Source: Haemonchus contortus (taxonomy: Eukaryota > Nematoda > Chromadorea > Rhabditida > Trichostrongylidae). From it: a stretch of 64,000 nt of DNA. Every line of letters starts with the position of its first letter. The first letter of the stretch is position 1. Under the pieces are notes generated by a model. That model saw only the letters and a program-made list of their open reading frames with translations, was not told the DNA's origin and searched no databases. This document shows positions 58,912 through 64,000 of this stretch, piece by piece. A program made the position numbers and the translations under genes. The stretch covers positions 35,999,505-36,063,504 of the forward strand of contig LS997567.1 in the NCBI GenBank assembly GCA_000469685.2, read 5' to 3'.

Positions 58912-59153
58912 GGATGCGCCCGCATTTGGCTCCCATTCAGCGTTGTAGTGGCAGTGATCGCTTTGATGCAAGCAGTTGCGGTGAACAGTCATGTGCAGTG
59001 CGTTTTTATCAGCCGGAACGAGTCTGGCCCCAAGTCTGTTACCGAGAAGTCGACCCGGATTGATGGAAGGCTTCGCCTGTGCGGTTACCGACCTGGGCTT
59101 CGTTCCGTCAACATAAGTGCGTGATAGTGCGCCCCTTGCCACTAGGCCACACC
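58912..59153 (-). repeat. tRNA-derived SINE
   Basis: On the minus strand it starts GGTGTGGCCTAGTGGCAAGG and ends CGCTGAATGGGAGCCAAATG plus CGGGCGCATCC, followed by an A-rich stretch. It shares head and tail with the 27461 and 52616 copies. Confidence 0.7.
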
Positions 59154-59275
59154 ATGTTTTTTGTTATTATATTACTTTTGTTATCATTTTTGTTCTATTC
59201 AGTATAATTTTTGTTCTATTTTTACTTCACCGTGTCACAATAACGCGAAGTTAGATGCATGGACACTCAACATAT

Positions 59276-59533
59276 GGGAGACGGGCGTTAGGAGTGATTT
59301 TGGGTAATCGATACGCCGCACGCGGCTGTCGCGGACCACTCATTCGCCGTTATTACAGCTATAGCGTTCTTCATACAGCTCAATCGATATGCGATCATTA
59401 TTTTATGCATAATTCTACCACTAGTACTTTTGTTCTTGTATTTTTTACCTACTGCTGCATCCCGCTACATTCCTTCGTGCGCGACGCCCCTCTCACCGCG
59501 ACGCGACCATTTTGTTCCTAATGCACCACACCC
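59276..59533 (+). mobile_element. TIR element family A with perfect 9-bp target duplication
   Basis: Flanked on both sides by TCAACATAT (59267-59275 and 59534-59542). Starts GGGAGACGGGCGTTAGG, ends CACCACACCC; 258 bp. Confidence 0.95.
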
Positions 59534-59941
59534 TCAACATATAGAGTTGAGGAATCGCCTGTGTGCCGCTAGTCTCACTGGCCCTTCAAAATTCGCTACG
59601 CAGGATTCCGAATATCTATACTTTGTAACTCATTTTTTCTTTCCCTTGATCTTCATTACCATGATGCTACTTGTAATGCTTTTCGAATTCTGTCTATACT
59701 TCTACTTTGGATTCGTATTCAACTTCCGCCTCCCATTTAAGGCGCTAGCCAAATGTCCGGCCCTTTACTGCTGCCATACCTCCAAAGCGGCTCGAGAAAC
59801 CTGCGGGATCTACCTGAACTGTAGAAATTACATCTAGGGGCTTTGCAAGTGCCAAGATCGTTTTAACTAGGAATAGGCTGTATGGACCTCCCACTGGAGA
59901 ATGAAAATTTCCCAGAAATTATTGCTGAATAATGTGTTTGT

Positions 59942-60112
59942 ATGGGATATCACAGGGGCACTATCTATGCCGCTACGTCGTTTGTGGAGGTGGTGGTGAA
60001 CACTGTTGGGCCTCCTCGGTTCGAAGAAATGAATATTAAGCCGTGCATAATCAAGCCTCGGCAAATCGCAATCCTACAGCAATTTCGCGCTATCCGCATT
60101 GAATACGAAGAG
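59942..60112 (+). CDS. Exon-like ORF, unidentified
   Basis: 57 in-frame codons from ATG (or from a ggatatcacag acceptor) to GAAGAG|gtaaac. It includes TIYAATSFVEVVVNTVGPPR and IKPRQIAILQQFRAIRIEYE. Protein-like and bounded by a plausible donor, but no family recognised and no firm partner exon. Just upstream (59616-59835, plus) an ORF has a hydrophobic segment followed by a Cys-rich end (KCPALYCCHTSKAARETCGI). Confidence 0.25.
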
Positions 60113-60491
60113 GTAAACCTAGTGATGGACCTATTGTGAGAGCAATTACGCGATTGAAGGCAATATTCAATGTCGTTCAATAGGTTCCAACTGGGAACCG
60201 AGAGACGATAGATAATCAACAAAGTTGTGTCCCCACTAAAGGTTTACTGAAATAAACTGTCGTGTATGTAACTATGCAAAAAAACATCAGAACAAGTAAT
60301 CCTTCATTCCACCCTAGTTCGATGGGAAAAAGCTCGTCGACATTCACACGATGAGTTCTTTTTCAAAGTGGATCTCATGGTATATCCTGAACCGTGATTT
60401 TCACTGGCTAGATTGAGGTGAGTTTCTTCTGCAACCTGTCCGGTGTAGGAACAAAAATTTGGGAGTTTGTTTCTAGGAAATTGAGTCATCA

Positions 60492-60668
60492 TTAGCTCTG
60501 AGCCACATCCATGTTCTTTTCCAAAGCACTGATCCAGGAATATAGCTCTGAACGTGGTAATCCATCACCACAAAGCTTTTTAAATGTGAACTCTGCTTTC
60601 ATCAAATGGAGATCGATGTTACAGTTGTAGGTTGCTGTGACGCCATTTCTAGTGTAGGGCAGTCCGAA
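60492..60668 (-). CDS. Protein-like ORF fragment, unidentified
   Basis: 58 codons on the minus strand ending in two adjacent stops; includes NCNIDLHLMKAEFTFKKLCG and LPRSELYSWISALEKNMDVA. A possible acceptor, cctacactag, lies near 60650. It could be a terminal exon or a remnant; it does not join in phase to the exon at 61557-61656. Confidence 0.25.
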   Translation of the reverse strand, partial: FGLPYTRNGVTATYNCNIDLHLMKAEFTFKKLCGDGLPRSELYSWISALEKNMDVAQS

Positions 60669-60715
60669 TCAAAGAAGTAAAAGTTGAAATTGCAAAATGG
60701 ATGAAACCGCCTCAG

Positions 60716-60957
60716 CAAATTGACTGTTGACCTGACTGAAGACGTTTTATCACTGCGAGGAACTTCAGGCGATCAACAGAACAGGGAAGTCAGGAGAAGA
60801 GACCAGCATCATCATATTGAGCTGGAGTCCCCGCAGCCCGTACTAAAACTCTGTACGACGGCTACGGGGCTACGCTTTGGAACCTATTGTGTCAGGAGAA
60901 CGGACACCCATAGATCGGCAATGTATTTTATCATCGGGAGGTACTCAAAGAACTATG
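60716..60957 (+). CDS. Exon-like ORF, unidentified
   Basis: Between ccgcctcag and TATG|gtaagc on the plus strand: 80 codons, including LTVDLTEDVLSLRGTSGDQQ and MYFIIGRYSKNY. Both splice signals are reasonable, but the mix of convincing ORFs on both strands in 59.9-61.0 kb suggests a scrambled element or pseudogene rather than a clean gene. Confidence 0.25.
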
Positions 60958-61081
60958 GTAAGCTTTTGTCTACAATGGATTTTGATGTCACTAGTTCGCT
61001 CTTGGACATACAATACTAGTGACTTTAGAGTCTACTATGAACAGTAGCTATGAGAATGTGGTTGAAGCTGTATTATAGTTC

Positions 61082-61336
61082 GGGTGTGGAGCAGTAGGAA
61101 CGGAATGGTCGCGCGCAGCGAAAGCCACGTCGCGCGCGAAGGAGTGTAGCAGAATGCAGAAACAAGTAAAAAATACAGGAACAAAGGAACTAACAGTAGA
61201 ATCATGTCAAAAGTAATAATCGCTTAGCGATTGAGCTGTATGAAAAACGCTAGAACTGTTATAACGAGGCAAATGGTCCGCGACAACGGCGTGCGGAGGA
61301 TCGATCCCGCAAAACCTGTCCCACTGCCCGTCTCCC
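61082..61336 (-). mobile_element. TIR element family A inserted in a SINE, perfect 9-bp duplication
   Basis: Flanked by TTATAGTTC at 61073-61081 and 61337-61345. The duplicated target is the start of the SINE B box (AGTTCGATCC), so the MITE landed in a pre-existing SINE. Confidence 0.95.
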
Positions 61337-61541
61337 TTATAGTTCGATCCTCTGGGGGGGGGGGGGGGGGCAATTGGTACCAGACTCGTCTGGGCGAGTA
61401 AAAGCACTGGCTCAACATCGGGTAAACGCTTCAATTCATTGATTAGAATGCATACGCACTCGTACTCGTAACGCCAAAACAATTATGAATAGAAGTCGAA
61501 TGTGGAGGTATCCTAATAGGGGACTGATCAACTCAGAAAAC
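61337..61541 (+). repeat. SINE 3' part, split from its head by a MITE; contains poly-G
   Basis: GTTCGATCC, a 17-G run (61354-61370), then CAATTGGTACCAGACTCGTC, AAAGCACTGGCTC and the tail GAATAGAAGTCGAATGTGG, in the same order as the 52616 copy. Confidence 0.75.
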
Positions 61542-61556
61542 TTTATTCGTTTTCTC

Positions 61557-62978
61557 TTATTCACAATCCTCAACCATATGGAGCACCTGTTTTAAAGACT
61601 GATGCTCTTTTTTTGCCGGCGGTGCTTTCGGACGAGTAGTTTGTTTACCTCGAACCCTGAAAAACTGTGTCACTTTGATGGGTACATCAAGTGCATACCT
61701 TCGAAAGAACTTGGGCTGCGCACGGGCACTGTTAGGTATGAGAGCGCTAGCTGAGACGTCAGCAGTAGGTGGAGCTACTACAAAAGAAGTCCTCTGTGGG
61801 ACGATTATTGACTACCTCCAAATAGGAATTCTACTAACGAGAAGAGTCCAAATACCGAAGGTACACTACACGTAATTCAATCTATTTGGGTAGGACCAAT
61901 GATGCATGCTCAAGCATTCACTTTTTTCTCGGCAGTTCAATTGGCTGAGTATAGTAAAGTGAGAAGTTCCGCTATTCCTCTCAATAACATATGATTACGA
62001 AGCTTGATCCTGCCGACCATTCTTAAAGGCACAGTTCACGATAATTTTGAAGTATCCTTTCTAGGTGGAAATGTGGAAGTCTTGATATGGAGAAGCACAT
62101 CGGTGGCGAAGAAAGTGAGAAAACCCGCCTACTTCAAGCTTTTTAAAAGTAGTTGAAGTGGAGTTTGTACGAGACCACCATGACAGTAACGACATGTAAG
62201 GGGTGTTCGGACGAGATTCAACTTGCTCTCATTGCTCAAAGAGAGACTACATCAAGCCGAAATTGTCCGAAACTGCCTTTCACTGTCGCATGGGTTATGA
62301 CAAGTTGGTTGAACTTCCTACATGGGAGTCGCTTTAGATAGTGCAGCCTCTACAAAGCTGTTGAAACTCGTCCATGATAGGTATGGCATTTACACGATAC
62401 ATTCTCTCGTCCCTTATCGTGCCCTATCCATGACGTTTTTCGACTTCATAACGGCAGGTATGGTATAAGGGGGAGCCTCCAATTCGTACTATTGGGAAAT
62501 CTCATAAATCATTTTTATCTTGAACTGTGCCTTTAAGAAACCCGTGAGGTTCCGTAGTTTCTGAAGAACACTGCTTTTTTCATTGTGAACAGCCTATCAA
62601 AGTCATCTCACTAAATGACCGCCGGTAAGACTGCAGCTACTAACAATTGAACTTCATCACTGGTTTTTCTTTCACAACTGTCTTTCAAAATAGTTTCTGA
62701 GCTGCGGCTTCATCGAATTTTCGCGTTCGGCCTTGAATTGTCTGACATCATAGACCATTGCGGTAGCTGATTCACAATGATCTGGAGTGATTATATGATC
62801 TGAGCGCAAAGACAGGCATAAGTTACTTCAAGGAATTCTTTTAATGGGGCATTCAATAAGCTTAGGGTAGTTTTCTTTTCCATGGTATATACCAATGAAG
62901 GTAATGCTTTGCATTCCGCTGACAACCCTAGTGGAACGTTCATCTGCGTCCTCGAGAAGATTTTTAAAAAATATTGTT
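61557..62978 (-). CDS. Candidate 3' end of an unidentified minus-strand gene (three exons)
   Basis: Exons, 5' to 3': 62893-62978 (after cactttttctgag, before gtatat), 62676-62781 (after atcactccag, before gtgaaa) and 61557-61656 (after acagtttttcag, to TAA). The phases fit at both junctions (1, then 2). The 96 residues read ...ADERSTRVVSGMQSITFI, VYDVRQFKAERENSMKPQLR, NYFERQL, then a basic Pro/Lys tail (TTRPKAPPAKKEHQ) ending VLHMVEDCE. AATAAA lies at 61542-61547, about 10 nt past the stop. The middle exon looks like a long charged helix, as in BAR-type coiled coils, but I cannot name a family. A TTAA MITE sits in the last intron. Upstream exons were not found with confidence. Confidence 0.45.
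62023..62536. mobile_element. TTAA element family C, intact ends
   Basis: TTAA-AGGCACAGTTCACGATAA ... TTTTATCTTGAACTGTGCCT-TTAA, 514 bp, with good inverted termini and TTAA on both sides. Confidence 0.9.
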
Positions 62979-63340
62979 CTCAGAAAAAGTGAGAATAAAA
63001 GATTTCATTAACTTTCAGAGGGGCAGTCATGCCGAGCACGTTGGTGACGGATTCACCGTTATCCACTTCGTGATGATCGCGGTTTAGCATGGAATCTGTT
63101 CATCCTCTGACCTCAAGCGGGGACGGGAATACCAAGAGAATATTTGGCAGCATGATGGTGTCCCCTATGCGTAGACGTCAAACTAATCTGGTGAGGATGT
63201 TGATCGTCTAAGCCATTTCCTTCATTTCTATGATAAATTATCCGAAATGACGTTCCGGATAACCTTGAGGGGAAGAGCGCGGATCAATATTGTGCCTTCT
63301 CTTGGCTTGGTCTACCGATCCCGGACCCACATTGTGAGAC
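62979..63340 (-). other. Coding-like but interrupted sequence
   Basis: The minus strand reads DTIMLPNILLVFPSPLEVRG, a stop, then MLNRDHHEVDNGESVTNVLG and MTAPLKVNE. It is protein-like but broken by stops without clear splice sites. It could be upstream exons of the 61557-62978 gene or a decayed transposon ORF. Confidence 0.3.
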
Positions 63341-63682
63341 CTCTAGAGGTGCACGTTCTTGGACCCTGTCTTTGGAGTTACAACATTTGTTAGATCAAAA
63401 TAAAAAGTACAGCCTTGAATGAGAAACGGAGAAACTTGGGCAAGTGAGGCGACAACACTCCTCACGCTCCGTTCAGTGGCCTCAGCAAAAAAAAGGAAAG
63501 GGAAACAGAAGCAAATTGACAAGAGAACCAAAAAAAGCCGTTGGAACGAACAATTAACATGAAAGGGCAAGTATTCCACTGACCCCCGTGCAAAGCAGAA
63601 AAGTTTATTTCACTTTGGAGGTACACAAGATCTGAAAGACGGAGGAAACAGGCAGAGAGGCCAACGATCGAGATGTTTCCTA

Positions 63683-63934
63683 GGGTGTGGTGCAGAAGGA
63701 ACGAAATCGTCGCGTCGCGGCAAGAGAGACGCCGCGCGCGAAAGAATGTAGCAGAATGCAGCAGCAAATAAGAAATGCAGGAACAAAGAACTAACAGTAG
63801 AATCATACCAAAAGTAATAATCGCATAGCGATCGAGCTGTATGAAAACGCTAGAGCCGTTATAACGGCGAAACGAAGTTCGCGACAGCCGCGTGCGGCGA
63901 ATCGATTACACAAAACTGTTCCTACTGCCCTCCC
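63683..63934 (-). mobile_element. TIR element family A with 9-bp target duplication
   Basis: Flanks TGTTTCCTA (63674-63682) and TGTTTTCTG (63935-63943), 7 of 9 identical. Starts GGGTGTGGTGCAGAAGGAAC. Confidence 0.92.
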
Positions 63935-64000
63935 TGTTTTCTGCATTGCAATCGATCTGGGCAGGTGCTTTGGTACAAGTCTAACTTCAACCAACAACTA

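Overview
This is a window of animal genomic DNA, most likely from a nematode, and probably a rhabditid or strongylid with enlarged introns. The grounds are introns with C. elegans-like ttttcag acceptors and gtaagt-type donors, and a main gene whose order of domains and exon-encoded motifs fits the nematode RHGF-1 / fly RhoGEF2 / vertebrate ARHGEF11-12 family. The introns are kilobases long and full of short non-autonomous transposons. The species cannot be named from the sequence alone.

The window is dominated by one minus-strand gene. Its start codon is at 38578 and it runs leftwards past the left edge. I traced 23 coding exons by eye. All splice phases agree, and together they give 975 codons plus 2 nt. 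In order they encode an N-terminal tail, PDZ domain, coiled-coil linker, RGS-like domain, C1 zinc finger, an acidic/serine-rich linker and a Dbl-homology (DH) RhoGEF domain. The pleckstrin-homology exons expected next are not in the window and should lie left of position 1. In this family the PDZ domain recruits receptors such as plexins, the RGS-like domain senses Galpha12/13, and DH-PH loads GTP onto Rho, so the gene is a receptor/G-protein to RhoA relay.

At the far left, the last three exons of an unidentified plus-strand gene (64-841) lie opposite the truncated end of the RhoGEF gene, apparently inside its intron 23. Intron 1 (31823-38457) holds a small coding-like segment with a decayed tandem copy next to it.

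From 38.6 to 64 kb I see no complete gene, but there are coding-like fragments. The best is a phase-consistent three-exon 3' end on the minus strand at 61557-62978 with an AATAAA signal just after the stop. Weaker ORFs lie at 50825-51193, 59942-60112, 60492-60668 and 60716-60957.

The rest is rich in repeats. There is a ~255-bp terminal-inverted-repeat element with 9-bp target duplications (at least eight copies plus fragments). A second ~280-bp element has TIRs of at least 30 bp, and one copy has a 9-bp duplication. A ~470-630-bp element family ends in AGGCACAGTTCACG and is flanked by TTAA. There is a tRNA-derived SINE family, a fold-back element with ~90-bp arms, and a 330-bp ATATT microsatellite beside a PDZ exon. 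Many long 'ORFs' in the window are translations of these repeats and were left out.
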